Assembly: GCF_003073045.1 (NCBI RefSeq)
Contig: NC_037590.1
Location: forward strand, 29,104,449 to 29,168,448
Direction: 5' to 3'
Length of the DNA: 64,000 nt
Source: Pomacea canaliculata
Taxonomy: Eukaryota > Mollusca > Gastropoda > Architaenioglossa > Ampullariidae
How positions within the stretch are numbered: the stretch's first letter is position 1; every line of letters begins with the position of its first letter. Below are positions 13,401-26,751 of this stretch, in pieces. Below the pieces are notes generated by a model. The model was not told where the DNA came from and made no database searches. It saw only the letters and a list, made by a program, of their open reading frames with translations. A program made the translations under genes and the position numbers.

Positions 13401-16400
13401 ACATGGAGGAAAACAACAGGTTAACCATCATAATCTCCAGGATGGCATAAATATTTCATACTTGGAGATTCAGGCAGGGCATACTCTGAGAGAGGGCCAG
13501 ATCTCTGCATAGTAGGGGTGTGGCTGTGGTGCAGAGGGCTTTGTCCTGAGCTCCCACTACTGCTGATGCTGTCTGACACATATACTCCATAAGAGCTAGT
13601 GCTGTTCATCTGCTCATGATGTCGTTTGTCCTGCAGAAATATCAGTTTTGTTGGCTATTTTTGTTATCAGTTGTATTATGACCATGATTATTAAGATAAA
13701 TGCTATACTGACATGATTGTCATTGACAATATTTTATTTTATGATAATTACTATTTTTGCACTACCTCCAAATATCAACTTGATTTTTTTCTTTTGGACA
13801 TAAGCTATCTGCTGACTTTTGCACAACTCCGAAATGATCATTGAACAGTTCAACCGTTGACCAAACTGACCACTGATGTGGTTGTGGTCGAGCTGCCTTT
13901 AGATCACAATCGAATCATCCTGGTCGAGTTGTCCGACCTCTTCCCCTCCTTTGAAATGGCCGCCCTTGAAACATTCTACCTTAATATGTACCTTAGTGAA
14001 TAAGATGTGTACATACTACAAATAATAACCGTGACCGCCTTTATTCGGCATGTTTATTAAATTGGCTTTGGAGAGCTGCACTGCCAGAAGAGATCGAGAT
14101 GGATCCTGTTTGAAATACATCATAGTAAACTGGTAGCATAGTTTTTGCTGGAAACTACATCTGCACTGACCAGAATTTGAAAAAGGACATCAGCAGAACG
14201 GGGAAGAATGTTGGGCTGAGCGCACAACTGTCTCCAAGAGCCAAGCTGTCCTGATAATAACTCCAGACCCTGTAAAAGTTACATGGCAAATAAACAATGG
14301 GTATAGAAGACCTCTTAAACACTTTATAAATTATATATTCAAGAAAAGGGAGAAGCCAGTCTACGGGATCTATCACACACCAAGCACAGAATATATATCT
14401 TTTAAATCCTCTTAAAGTTAAAATTGCATGTCTGAACTAACCTCACAAACCATTTTTTTAGATGGAATGTAAACCATTGCTTACACAGAGGCGCTGAGAA
14501 ATTTGTCAAGAGATTAGATAGAGCAGGGTAGTGTCCATAGACGCTGGATGCAGCGCGATATACTGACCCTTTGTGGATGAACCTCGCCTAGACGAGGTAT
14601 GACATCTTTTTCTGTTTTGCTTATGGAATTGTAATAGAACTCAGGTAGGTTTTAAAGTTGGAAACACTAACATGTGAGAGAAAGATGTGTGAATTGGAGA
14701 ATATAGTTTAGGATAGTAGTGTAGTGTAAACTCGAGTTACAGGTGGTTTAATTCTTTTATGGTATAGGTTGAATGAGCTGGAGCCCTTCTGGATGAGGAA
14801 GAATCGCGCCTCTCGGGACCATTCCTTGATCGCCTTCGGTCCAACACCTAGCAGCACTTGGGTTAGGAGCACGTTTACATTTTCGTCGCCTTTAGAGCGC
14901 TATGTTAAGGCGAATTGTTTACAAAAGGGTATTTGTGTCGTAGTCTGTGAAATCCTGAGCCACCCGATAACGAAATGAACATGTTTTGGGCAGCCTCAGG
15001 CAATCGTGTGTTGAAAGAACGCGCAACTGTTTTTGGGCGAGTGTGTTCTTCGAACCACCCGTGTCGTGACAAACTATGTATGATAACTACTACATATAGC
15101 GTACAAGTTTATTGTAAAATGTGACCACAAATGAACAAAACAGGACTAGGAACTCACCCTGTCGTGGTAGTGCATCTGCGTCGAGCCCAAAGCACACAGT
15201 CGAGACAACACAAAGCAGTAGCACTTTCGTTCTTCTAGCAAAGCCTGTATAATGGTGTATTTAAAGATTTTTTATATAAAAGAAATTTTTTGTGATTCGC
15301 TATTAGGAGGATGACTATGATAATCCTGATGTTTAGGACAATAATAACCACAATGATGCATATCACTACCATGTTATTCTTGTGTCGCCTCTCCGCCCAA
15401 TATAGTTTTTTTTAATGCCGAATGCTGATCAACACAAAATGCCAGTGTAAGTGGGCAATTTGAACAGCAGTTTGTGCCACATCTCTTAAGGCACCATACA
15501 AACTTCGTGCCAAACTCTTACAGCTGTAAGATCAAAATACAACAGATTCTGACATAATCTGGAGTCACTAATAAATGTACTCGTATAATGTACATTACTT
15601 CAGTTTTAACACTTACAAGTCTCAGGCCCTGCAGTCTGAATTCGTTGAGTTTCTCTGTGCACTTGTCTAGCGTTCTCACGAGCTGCACAGACGAGAAGAG
15701 TGGGGCTAACATGAACATTTGATGCAGGTCGTTGTTCCAAACGTCAGAACCCTTGCCAACACTTCAAGAATCTTCCGACTGTCAGTTTAGCTTTCTACCT
15801 TCTATTAACACAATCTTGAAAACTTCTGCATGGTGAGAAATACTAATAATAATATTAAAATAATAGTAAAAACTATACAGTTTTTTCTGAACTATCTCAG
15901 CCATTTAACAGCTGATGTAAATACTATCTAGTTTATTCCAAACATCACAATCAAACATGTACCTGCACTTCTTTGCTGTCAGTGAAGCCTAATTTTGACT
16001 TCTTTTTCTTGTGAAACTTTTTCATGCTTTCAGACGCTTTGCTGAATGGGACCAAAAAGGTCTTATGTCCACTCTGGTATTTTTTTTGTTCAGCCTACAC
16101 AAAGTAACAAATAGTTATGGCCATTCTAGTTATCAGCACAATGCAAGTTTGTAAAACTACTTTCTAATATTATCATGAACACAACTGCAAACAAATGAGA
16201 AACAATCGTTTTCAATAAGGAAAAATTAAGCATGAAAAAAAGCAGTCGGATGAAAAAAATATGTATAGTTGACGGGAGTATGAGAACCAGAAATGATAAA
16301 TGAATGAAACCAAAAGACAGAATCATCTATCTTTTACATTTTAAAAAGTAAAAATAAATAAATAAATAAATAAAGCGTGCAATTGTGTGTACCCATATAG

Positions 16401-19400
16401 CTTCCCCCAGCAGCAATATGCAATTAAAATCCATCGTAAATATAGCATATCCCACATTTTATCATGAGACTTGCTCCACATTGTCTTTTTGCCCATGCTA
16501 CACTTACCGCAGCGTTTCTGAAATCATTTTCAACTTTCTGCTCCAGAGGAAGAATGACTTCGGCAAATAAAGACTTGCTCTGAAAAGTTTCCAGCCACGA
16601 TTGAACTATATTTTAACACAATGTTCTAAATCACAACAATACTTTCACCTGTAGATAACACTTTACATTCGTAATCTAAATAAATGACACATCCGTATGA
16701 ATTTCGCTCAGGTATAAGCGTTTTCAATTCTGACATTCATTTGTTGCGAAGGGCAGCTCTGTTTAATCCTGTAATGGAGTATGTCACTTCCACCGCATGT
16801 GACTGTGACCGAGTGTGTGTATATGGGTGACTTTGGACACGACCTTCTCGACACGAGGAAGAGCTTGTGTAATGGCTCAGAATCAATTTAGCGCCATCAA
16901 GTGTATACTGTTCATGTAAAGAGGCTTTGCTTTTTAAGTGCTGGGCTGTTTTACATTTGTTTTGGAAGGATTGGTTGGGGGATTTTATTGTGTTTTGTGG
17001 TAGTATAAACATTGTTCTGCTTTAAAATTCTGTTCTTGTATTGTCAGCTACTTCTTGTCGTGTTTCACAAATGCCCTACTATTGACATCAAGATGTTAAT
17101 TGATTTGTCTTCTAAAAATGAGCAAATATGTTAACTGGCCTAAGGGACCTGGGGATGAGGGTGGGGTGCATGTTGTTGCGCTCACCCTGAGCGCCAAGGA
17201 CCCTGGGTGCGCCTATGGAAATCTTATTATATGATTAGTTATAGTTCCATAGATGTATATCATGGTTAGTTTCAACTTCTGTTTTTTAAAAGCTCGCACT
17301 TACACAATCTTCAAACCTAAGCTGTATTTCCTTCTGCACCTCTGCCAGTCTGAAAATGGCTTCACCTGCAGAAAAATAAACCACTCCTGTGAATATTTTT
17401 TGAAAAATCGCGAACCTGAAAGAGTGACTTCAGAAAAAAATCATCTATGTTCTCGAAACTTATCTCTGTGTCCTGTTGATCTATCTACAAGTATTGTGCA
17501 TAATCTGGCAAAATGTCCGGACATTAAGAATAACTATTTACACAGCGGAAAGGCCATAGATACAAGGAGTGCAGCTGCTCCAAATTAATCGCCAAGCACC
17601 AGGAAGGACTACAGTCTGTTCGATAGCGAGAAGGAGAATCCTCGATAAGCTTCTCAAATTAAAACAACAAAAAGCCTCATCCGTGGGCATAGAAGGGTGT
17701 CACTTGCTCAACTAAATCATCACAAGGAAAACGCAACGTTTTGACATATTGTTTTAGAATGTTTGGATACAGAAGCCTTGGCAATTTCCTTATTTGTTGA
17801 ATTTTATGCTGGGCAGTTATCGTTTATCTACCAGGTTAGCAAAATCAGCTGTATTACGGCAAAAAATGTTCATACCTATTAAACAAACCCAGTAAAAAAA
17901 ACACAAACACATCACGAGACCATAATGAAGCATCAAAAACAAGGACCTAAATAAACAATGCAAACCAATAAAATAGTTACCTTTAAAACTAGACTGTGAA
18001 TGAATGTAAAACATTAAACATGGATGTACATGTTTTGCAGTTTTCAGTAGTGAAATAGCTGCCGGGGAACATATGTAAACAAAGAAAACAAAGAGCTAAG
18101 AATTGACCATGACTTTTTAAAAGAGTATATAACAAAGATTGAGGATGTGAAGTCTGGCCTTTCATTTATTACAGACGTCTTGTACCTTTATGTTAAAGTC
18201 AAATGTGAAATCATTCAATTCACTGCGAGCTCCAGAGAACATTATTTTCTGTTTTCTGTTCAAAATGAGTCACAGCAGAGTCTCCTTCGCGGCCCTATGC
18301 TCCTCAAAGGAGCAACAAGGAAAAAACTAATCTAAGACCTCTTTTTTTTAATCCATCAAAGTTGCGATTGTTCTCTTTCTCCTTCTCTTTCCCTCTCCCA
18401 AAGCAAATTACTATGAGGTATCTTTATTTCCTGCGATGATTTTCCTTTATCCACAATATTGAATGAAAGTGTTGCGAACTTTTCAGATTCCAGATGCCAA
18501 GGATCGTATCAACTGAATTCTTCATTCCTATATGTGCGGCTGAAGAAATACTTCTTGCCTCCTTGCCGAGGTCGAGACGGGAAAGAACTTGTAACAAGTC
18601 TTCTGCCTTACACAACAGCTCCTTGTCCTTCCAGATTACCGTTGTTTCCGATCAGAGAAGCCTGCCTCAGAGCAGGGCTATTTCTGATCCGACAAAGCAC
18701 TTTCTTCATGTCAAGTTTGCTGCAGTCTTGGCCCACTCTACGCGGCGGACTGTTTAACCAGCAGCATCTGGACAAACTGTAAACTGTGGTGTTGGTTTTT
18801 TTTTCTAACGGCTTGCTATCCCAACAAACGCTGGGACAGGCCCAGCCCTTTCTCAAGCGATGGACAGTGACTTGTGTTTAGGTGCGCCCAACTGCCCCTC
18901 TCCTGTCTGCTGTAGCTCTATACGCTCATGCCAAACGCTAATTCACTTTGTTTGTCTTCTCCAAATCATAGGGCAGGCAGCAGCCTGTTCGTGTAAAAAG
19001 AATGTCCTTTTGATTAAACATTACTGCGACAGTCCACCTTCGGCGGATATTGCAAAAACCTGGATGAGATCTCGCCTGGTCTTTATGGCATTCAATTTCT
19101 TACGGTTTTATTATTTTTTTTTTTGGGGGGGGGGGAGGGGGACGGGAGCATGTTTTAGCATTCTATTGTTACAAAGCACTCGATCTTGGATTACATAATA
19201 ATTCCATCACAAGCACTTTATCAACAAGTGGCTTTTTGGGGCCAAACTTAGAGTGACTAATTAAACAAATTTTTATACATTTCTGCGATTTGATAGCTGT
19301 GACTGAGTAGCTTTTTAACTGCAAATATCTAGACGCGGGACGAGAAAACCCTAGGATTAGATATCAACCACCGGAAAGCTGCTATCACAGTTGCTGACAT

Positions 19401-22400
19401 GAAAGTATTTCTGTTATCGCTGGCTTCCTCCTCTCATTTGTACAGGACACAAAGTACAACAACAAAAACAAAAGTTCATCCACATCGTATTCCCGTTTTA
19501 CAATCTTATCTGAAGCACCATATGATTCCACAAATGTGCTGTATACTAAATCAGGTGGTCATAACTCTCAAGCAAATTTAAACTAATACTTGCCCAATTA
19601 ACCTTTTATAAGTCACGGAAGGATTTTAAACAAAAGAGAGCAGTAAGTTTTTTTCTTTTCAAAGTGTGGAACTGGTAAGACTTCGCGAACTATAATGAGT
19701 GGCCAAACATTTGTAATCCGAGATAAATTAACGCAGAGAAGAAGGAAGTAATTTGAAGTGTGAGCAGCAGCCGAGAAAAAAAAAGCTAGAATAGAGATTG
19801 TACACAAGCATCATTTGCGAAGGTAAATTTGTCGGCATCAATACTACTTCACGCCTAAGAAGACCTACAGATTACATTATCAACTGTAGCAGTCCATAAC
19901 GATGTTGCTAGGAACAACTTTATAATCGCTCGGAGACCAGTTGACCAACTGTTCTGCTTACTTCGTCAAAAATATTTTTTTTTGCCTGGATTAAATATAA
20001 CCCGTGTTTATATCGTGAACCGAAATGTCCAGTAGACTATCATTCTGCTTTAGCTCTTCCCCAAAAGTGACTTTGTCGTGGAAACTACATCCCGAGTATC
20101 TAATGCTGTCTACGAGATTGGTTTTGTTTTTGCCACCGTGATATGCATAAATAACACCATAAAATACTTTCGAAATAATGATGGAAATTCATTGAAATGT
20201 GATCTTACCGATCTCCTCAGTCCCTCCTTGGCCATTGTTCTTACAGTGATGACCCAACCGTCCAATGGATTCAATATAACTTCTGGCCGCCGTAGACGCT
20301 CCTGGTGTGAAAAAAATGTATTCTGTAGTAGGAGTTTGTTAAATGCCGAACAAAATATTCCCCGTAGTGTTCAACATCCATAAAGATTTAATTTCAGTTA
20401 TAACTTTCGTTACCTAAAAATGGTATCTTCCTTTGTCAACGAAACAAAAAAAAATCGCTTTGCACTATAGCAGAAAATGCATCCTTTGTATTTTGTGTTT
20501 GATCTGCGTTAATGTATTCGGGGATATTTTTCCTTATTGTGCATTCATCATGTCTTTGAGTTTACTTTACCTGAAATTTACCAGGATTCAGAAAATTGCT
20601 AATGTTTGTCGAGTCCTATGGTTTGAGCATTGATCTGAATAAGCGCGAGAGATCAGCTTGAGGTCGTTCACGATTATTTTGTCCTATATATAATGTCTTC
20701 ATTCATCCACAACACTGCATCTGAGAGAGAAGGATGGGGGCAGAAAATTATGATACCGAACGGATTTCGATGCTTACCAAGCAGAGCCTTGTGATACACC
20801 TTCGCACATGACAGGACCTGTTTCACGGCGGGGTTAAATTGTTCTGAAAGATTCTAAACGACAGAAACAGAATGATTAGTCGCCTCCTCTAGAAGAATAC
20901 GGTGACGATGATGTGAGAAAGATGACTATAATGGTTCACTGTTACCAATTTACTACACTTAAAAAGAACCTCAGTTTTCTGTAACGTTTACTGTACTTAG
21001 TAATATACATGTTTATGCGGATACTGCCCTGACATTTATTGCAACGTCATCGGCTAAACTTGATGCAGTCTCACCCCAAAGACAATTGATGTTTTCCTCC
21101 TAGCACAGCAGGTATTTTAAACTGTGGATGCAAAAATGCCGTCTGGGTTATAATTAGTTGAAAAATCTATCATGCATGACCGAGCCAGATTCTGCTATTT
21201 CAGTAATAACTGTCAATTCTTTTACCAGTCTCGGTTAAAAGTTGTAAAGGTCTTCACGGCTGCAACCATGAATTTCACTGTAACCTGAATGTCTGTTTCA
21301 GAGTCGTTGGTAATCTTACTTGTGAGAATAAGGTTATGTTATCAAAGGGAAGAGCAATAGACAAGACTATGCTGAATATTTCCTGATATAATCCTGGTGA
21401 TTAAATAAAATTGTACTTGTAAAGGTTTTCTTAACTATGTAACAACTGATTTTTGCTCAACGGTTTAGGTGCACACATCTACCTTTGTGCCTCTCTATTA
21501 TCTGTTCTTAAATGTACACGTACGTACGAACTTTAGGCCAAACTTGGTAAAACTTTCGTCCATATTTGTCCAATTAAGAACGGCATTTTTCAAACTCGCT
21601 TGGCATTAAACGCACGCAATTTAAGTGACTGCAATTATATTTTTCTGATCAAATACAAATCTTTGATTATACCATCGACGAAGCCTACTGCTCCTGCGAC
21701 GGAGATTTTTGCAATTAGGTTTTCTTTTGCCAATAGATGAGAGGACATTTTCTCATTTTGTTTATTCTCTATTCACATCCCAATTACTATACCAAACAAA
21801 AGTGATGTCTCAATCTAGGTGTCTGAAACATATATCCTTTCACTTCAACGAGGCAACTTTTTTTCTTGTTTTCCTTAGATTCCAACTTTAACTGAAATTT
21901 GCAGTTCTAGCGCCACGTCTCAGTGTCGATTACTTTTGTTAAACGGAACTTGAAATCACATGAATTAAAGTTATGACGAATTGAGATTTATATTCTATTA
22001 CTAGTTTCTATCTACTTCTGTAATATTCATTAAACATTTATATGAAGCTGGCCGTCTTTAAACTGGTTCCATCTTCCTATACTTTGTTGTGCAGCTTATT
22101 TGTGTATCACGTACGAAGGTACCTTCTTCAATCAGTGCTCCATTGTTTGGCTTGATTTTACGTAAAGATAAACTGTGGAAACATTTCGGTGTCCTGCTAT
22201 TGAGAGTACCTGTGCTAACATTTTTTGTAAAAAGAAAAGCCTATGCTAATGTTGTTTTCGCTTTTTGGCAAAGGACAAAAATCAATAAAGCTAACACGAT
22301 CCCGGATCTCTGTTTACTGTTGGGACTATTTAAATGGAAAAGCGAAAGCACAAAGGTAGCGAAAAGCGGATAGAATATGTAATGTTTCTGTTCTTCTTAG

Positions 22401-22950
22401 TTCAACGCTTTGACATACCTACGCAGATACGTGAGCACATGAACTCAGGAGATAATGAGAGAAAGACTACAGGTAGAATTAGTTCACATTTTTTGTAGAA
22501 GAGCATACACAAGGAAGCAAAACAGTTTATAATTGATGTACAGCGATTCATATATATTCCACCGCCGCTAGGTTGCATAACCTTTTCATTTATGAAAATT
22601 CCCGAATCTATAGCATGGATGAGTCCTTTGGGAACTTTTATCTAGGAAACCGAACGCTAGATACAATATTAGTAGTAGTTCCAGTAGCCCTGTGATTAAT
22701 CACATTGCCGTAATTAGCGAAACCATCGATTGTTTTTCAGTGACCATTTGTGTACAGTTTATGAGACGATTCTCTTCATGATTTGCATTCAGATGTATCA
22801 CAAGGTATATGTGAGACGCTGACAAGAAGAATCAACGGAAACAGTGTATTGCTGACTAGGATACTTTCTAACCTGCAGAAGACAAATAATTTAAGTGCCT
22901 ACCTGGTATATTTTTTCTGTCAGACGATGTGCTCCTTCAGAGCTGTTCAT
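10437..22950 (-). CDS. BAIAP2: IRSp53/BAIAP2 homologue: I-BAR (IMD), SH3, polyproline and WH2 (15 exons, 697 aa)
   Basis: Exons in transcript order: 22903-22950, 20778-20853, 20209-20301, 17304-17365, 16508-16579, 15963-16094, 15617-15682, 15158-15244, 14171-14269, 13462-13630, 13105-13315, 12903-12974, 12543-12699, 11016-11692, 10437-10509. Lengths sum to 2,094 nt with every phase matching. Residues 1-245 are the IMD/I-BAR helical bundle (HRLTEKIYQ at the N-terminus, SEQFNPAVKQVL, GTEEIGEAIFRLAEVQKEI, the basic KKFHKKKKSK patch, ALLEERKCYCFVLSRLCAL). Residues about 329-385 are the SH3 domain, with LITLLGEQVDGWQFG and YGWFPLSFTE very like IRSp53. Residues 449-673 are Ser-rich with three polyproline blocks; the last exon gives a WH2-like actin-binding end. 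In this family the IMD bends membranes outward and binds Rac, the SH3 recruits WAVE/Ena/Mena, and WH2 binds actin. A CRIB motif was not recognised. The protein acts at the plasma membrane in filopodia. The 5' UTR is probably spliced from the CpG-richer DNA near 23.1 kb. Confidence 0.92.
12340..12482 (+). repeat. 3' tail of a non-LTR retroposon
   Basis: In an IRSp53-like intron. The sequence ends GACAATAAAATTTGATTTGA and a short (ATTTG) run, the typical poly-repeat end of an invertebrate LINE or LINE-dependent SINE in + orientation. No coding part is left. Confidence 0.45.
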
Positions 22951-25900
22951 TTTCAACCAGAAAGGCGGCCGATCAGGACTTAAAACTGGATGAAACCATG
23001 GAAAGTATCGTTTGTCGTTAGTTTCTACGGTCGCTGGATGTCAGTGGAAATCAAGCAATACCACAGTGGTGAGTGTAAAGCAACTTACTGATGGTGGCGA
23101 TGCATACGTTGCCTTTCTCTACCTGTTTTTTGTTGTTTTTTTTTTAACTTTGGGCGTTGTTCCGTAGTCTGCGCGTACCCGTCCTCTCTTGAAGATTTCC
23201 CGTAGCCAGCATTCGTGTGATCGAGCGGTCGCGTTCGGAGACACTGCGAGCAGACGACACGCGTTGGCCTGTCACGCCTTGCGTTGCTTTCCTTCACTTC
23301 CCGTGATGGTAATCCGACTGCGGATTGCTGGGATTGGGGAAGGTGGCCAAACGACAAACGTGACAAATGGTGCTCAATGCAAACTGTTCTTTTACAATTT
23401 TATGTGAATCAACTGTGATTTGACAACAATGACTGAACTTTCGCCGGCTGATGAAATAGCAGGGTACGGTTCAGACCACGCCCATTGAAGCATGGCCTTT
23501 TCCACCCGTTTAAATAATGGTACCGGGCATCGTAGACCCGCTGTTCTGTGATCGATAATATCAACGTCAGCGTTTACATCGCATATATGGGGCTTAGCAA
23601 AGTTCCTGACAGTATATCTACACGCCGGTTATCCAACAACCATGCAGGTGTTCAGTCACCGAACGTGCAGTAGGAAGGTCCCCGCCCCCACTCCTGTCAT
23701 TCACGATCGTTTAGTTGACATAATTGAACATTCATAGTGAACAAGAACAGTTTAAAAGAAGAGTGTGTTAAACTGAATTTGTATATTTAGAATAAAATTC
23801 TGGAGCTCATTTTATTTCAGTCTTAAGTAATCCCATACGAATATAATGAAAGTCAACTCTAGCATCGCGTTACACATTTAGTACACCGATCGACGTTGTA
23901 ATCTTAATTGCAAAACCGCTCATATTTCTTTCATAACTGATGAGTTATTACACAAGATTCTAAACTTAAAGCATGTAGCACATTCCTTGCCGGATGTTTC
24001 GTAAAAGAGGAGACCTTATATACTCTTTAATTTCCAATTGTACTTATATCATCTATCCTATACATCTCAGAAATTAATACCATCCTTGAATATACTTGTC
24101 GAATAAAAATATCTTGCATTATCTTTAACTAGCTGTGGAAAATCTGCAAATTCTTACGCTGGGACTGCAAGATCCATATAGTTCTAAGCTGTTTAATAAA
24201 TCTCTAATTGCATTAACACAGTGGCGTAGGAAATGCTCGGTTTTTGGAGGTACGGGAGGCCCGGGTTGCCAAGTCCATAGTGACAGTGAACGACGTTCAC
24301 ATGTTTGCCTCCTCAATCATTCTTTTGAACCTAGTTCCTATGCCACTGTAACATAATCTGAGTGCATTATTCATATACAATGTTTGACCATTTGATACCA
24401 AAAGTACAAAATCCTAATTTTTGCATTAACATCTAGTGGAAGTTTACCTAAATATCATGTACCATCAATTTAGTGCCGGATGTGTTACTTCTAAGTAAAT
24501 AAGCTGACAACATATAGCAAGGTCACAAGGACCAAAGCTCGAATACAAAGTTTCATAGTTATGTGACTGTGCATGCTCTTTCGAAAAGAAAAAGCACTTC
24601 CAGTGAAAGCCCGATGCGAAGGGGCGAAAGGAGATTTATATCTGTGACAGTGCTTTTCGAAGGACCAATGATCTTGTGATCTTGATCACTGTGTACTTGG
24701 GCAGTGCATGGACGCCATCTGACTGAAGTAGACAAACTCTTCTGTGAAACTGATAACGTCTAGAGAACAAACGAGATAATTACTGTCAGGAGTGATATTC
24801 CAAAACAGTAGATATAAAAGTTCGATTTGTAGAGAATCATTTTTGTAGGATCACCTGTTGGGGAGGAGGGGAGTTGGTAAAACGATTTTACCTATTTGTT
24901 TAATAGTTTGAGTGGGTCTTTTTTTTTTTTTTGAGGGGGGGGGTGTTATTATTTAATAGCCCACTATGACGAAAGAACGAGTAAATTTCTTAAGATATGT
25001 TATTGTTGAGGTCGTGACATGATCAAGTGTGTAGTACCCAGCCCTGAATCCAACCTGCTCCTAAGTTTATTATGGCTTTCTAGAAATCTTGATAACCTTG
25101 TGTTTTGCACAGAGGTAAACTGTTCACCAAAGAGGATAGAAAAGTAATTCCTTTGTAGCTGGGTTGGTTGGAGCCCTTTTACTTTAATATTGGAATTACG
25201 TTAACTCTGCTCCATTGTGTCAGAACTTCAACAGTAAGTAATATAACATTAAACAAATTTGCAAACACTTCTACCATCTTGCTACTAGCAGCCTTTTAGG
25301 AAATCATTTGTGATGTTAACAAGATTCATTCATTTTCTTTAAGCCATTCCTAACTTCATCTTTTCTAAACAGTCCATTAAGGATTGCATTAATCATACTT
25401 AAAACAATATCCTGTGTAAACTATTAAAATTGGACATAGAAGGCTGAGCAAGATTGCATGATGTGTTTAGTCACATTAGGTTTTTGATTCAGTTGCCTTA
25501 GTTGCTGGCACCACATAAAACCCAAACAGTTTGATTAGTAACTTCATACTTTTCAGTCAGTTACACCTGGGGGTTTGAACGCTTTGCGTATTTTTTCAGT
25601 CTTTGTAACAGAGCGTACTCAATTGTTGACTTTTCAGTTGGACGATTATATCCTTTATTCCTTACCTTATCACACAAAAAGCGGGTAAAAGGATAGAAAC
25701 ACAACGGAAGTCTGATTTATTAAAGCATTATAGGAACATCACAATTATCTCTCAACATATTTTAAATATAAAAAAATAATCCAGATTTAAAATATAACTT
25801 AAAATTTAAAAGACAACCCATAAGTAAGAAAATTAGGTAAAACTAAATACTTTTTCTCTCTGCTAACTGCTTATCTGTCCACAAAGACTCACTCCCTCAC

Positions 25901-26100
25901 TCTTGAAATTCAAATTTTTCATGCTTAAAAGATTCAAGTGTTTAAAAGACAACAAGCTGATAACCCTATTTTTCAAATATTTGATATTTTTAAAAAATAT
26001 TAAGTATCTTTCAAAAATTAACAAGCTAAGACTTTTCACATTCAAATTAAAGCAAGGAAAAAATACAAATACACTATAAACTTGGTTTTGAAATACTGTA
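22951..26100. other. Intergenic region between the IRSp53-like gene and the unknown gene
   Basis: The first part (about 23,080-23,700) is richer in CpG and probably holds the promoter and 5' UTR exon(s) of the IRSp53-like gene on the minus strand; a good minus-strand donor (CA|GTAAGT) occurs at about 23,087. The remainder is AT-rich. It contains a small hAT-like element (listed separately), poly-T/poly-G runs near 24,920-24,950, and no supportable gene. The 3' UTR of the unknown minus-strand gene may reach into its right end. Confidence 0.4.
24219..24348. mobile_element. hAT-like miniature inverted-repeat element (130 bp)
   Basis: The ends are CAGTGGCGTAGGAA and, inverted, TTCCTATGCCACTG: 14-bp terminal inverted repeats with one mismatch. 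CAGTGGCG starts are typical of hAT-superfamily DNA transposons. The 102-bp interior has no coding capacity, so this is a non-autonomous copy. The flanks (CATTAACA and TAACATAA) share only a partial match, so the expected 8-bp target duplication is not clear. Confidence 0.6.
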
Positions 26101-26751
26101 AAAGCAAAACTGACATTTTAACTTTTCACAAATCAATCTTTCTAATCAATGAAATAATTTTAGATCTTGATATACTTTGTAATAGATTTTTTTTCATCAC
26201 AGCTGCCCAAAGCACTTATTCTCAAATGCATTAGCAGCTCAAAGCTCTGTGTTAGGCAATTCTTCTTCCACAAGGTAACAGTTCAGCACAGTGTCTGCAA
26301 ACAATATGTCAGTCACAGATGTTTGGTTAAAATTTCTCGGTCTCTCTCACACATAAACACCCTATTAAAAGTTACATTTGCATATCTATGCACACAAGCA
26401 CTTGGGCACTAACACCTATCTTCAGTCATAAAAGTGTTTTGTGGAAGGATATTCTCCTTTTTTAAAACCCATTTTATCAAAAGAATGTAGATGTCAAGAA
26501 TATTATTATAAAAAGCCTTATGATTGCCACTACTTTCAACATTTTAGATTCTAGGATGGTGCAAACAACTTTGTGTGAGCAGGCAATTAGTTTCATTCGA
26601 TGGAAGGTGAGGTTTCTTACGATTCACATTTTCAATGATATTTAACTTTTGATGGAAAGAACAAAATCCACCACACAAATTTTCAAGTTAAATGACATGA
26701 GTAAAACAGAAAAGCATTAAAATTGGCTTATCACATTTTCATGCTACATAC

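Noticed and set aside
22089-22373. Plus-strand frame of 94 codons in the first intron of the IRSp53-like gene
   Set aside because: No family features, no splice context and no neighbouring exons; judged a chance frame.
23085-23366. Minus-strand frame ending MHRHHQ before a good GTAAGT donor, as the first coding exon of the IRSp53-like gene
   Set aside because: Its phase does not fit the exon at 20,778-20,853, and the exon at 22,903-22,950 (HRLTEKIYQ) both fits the phase and matches the family. It may still be a 5' UTR exon.
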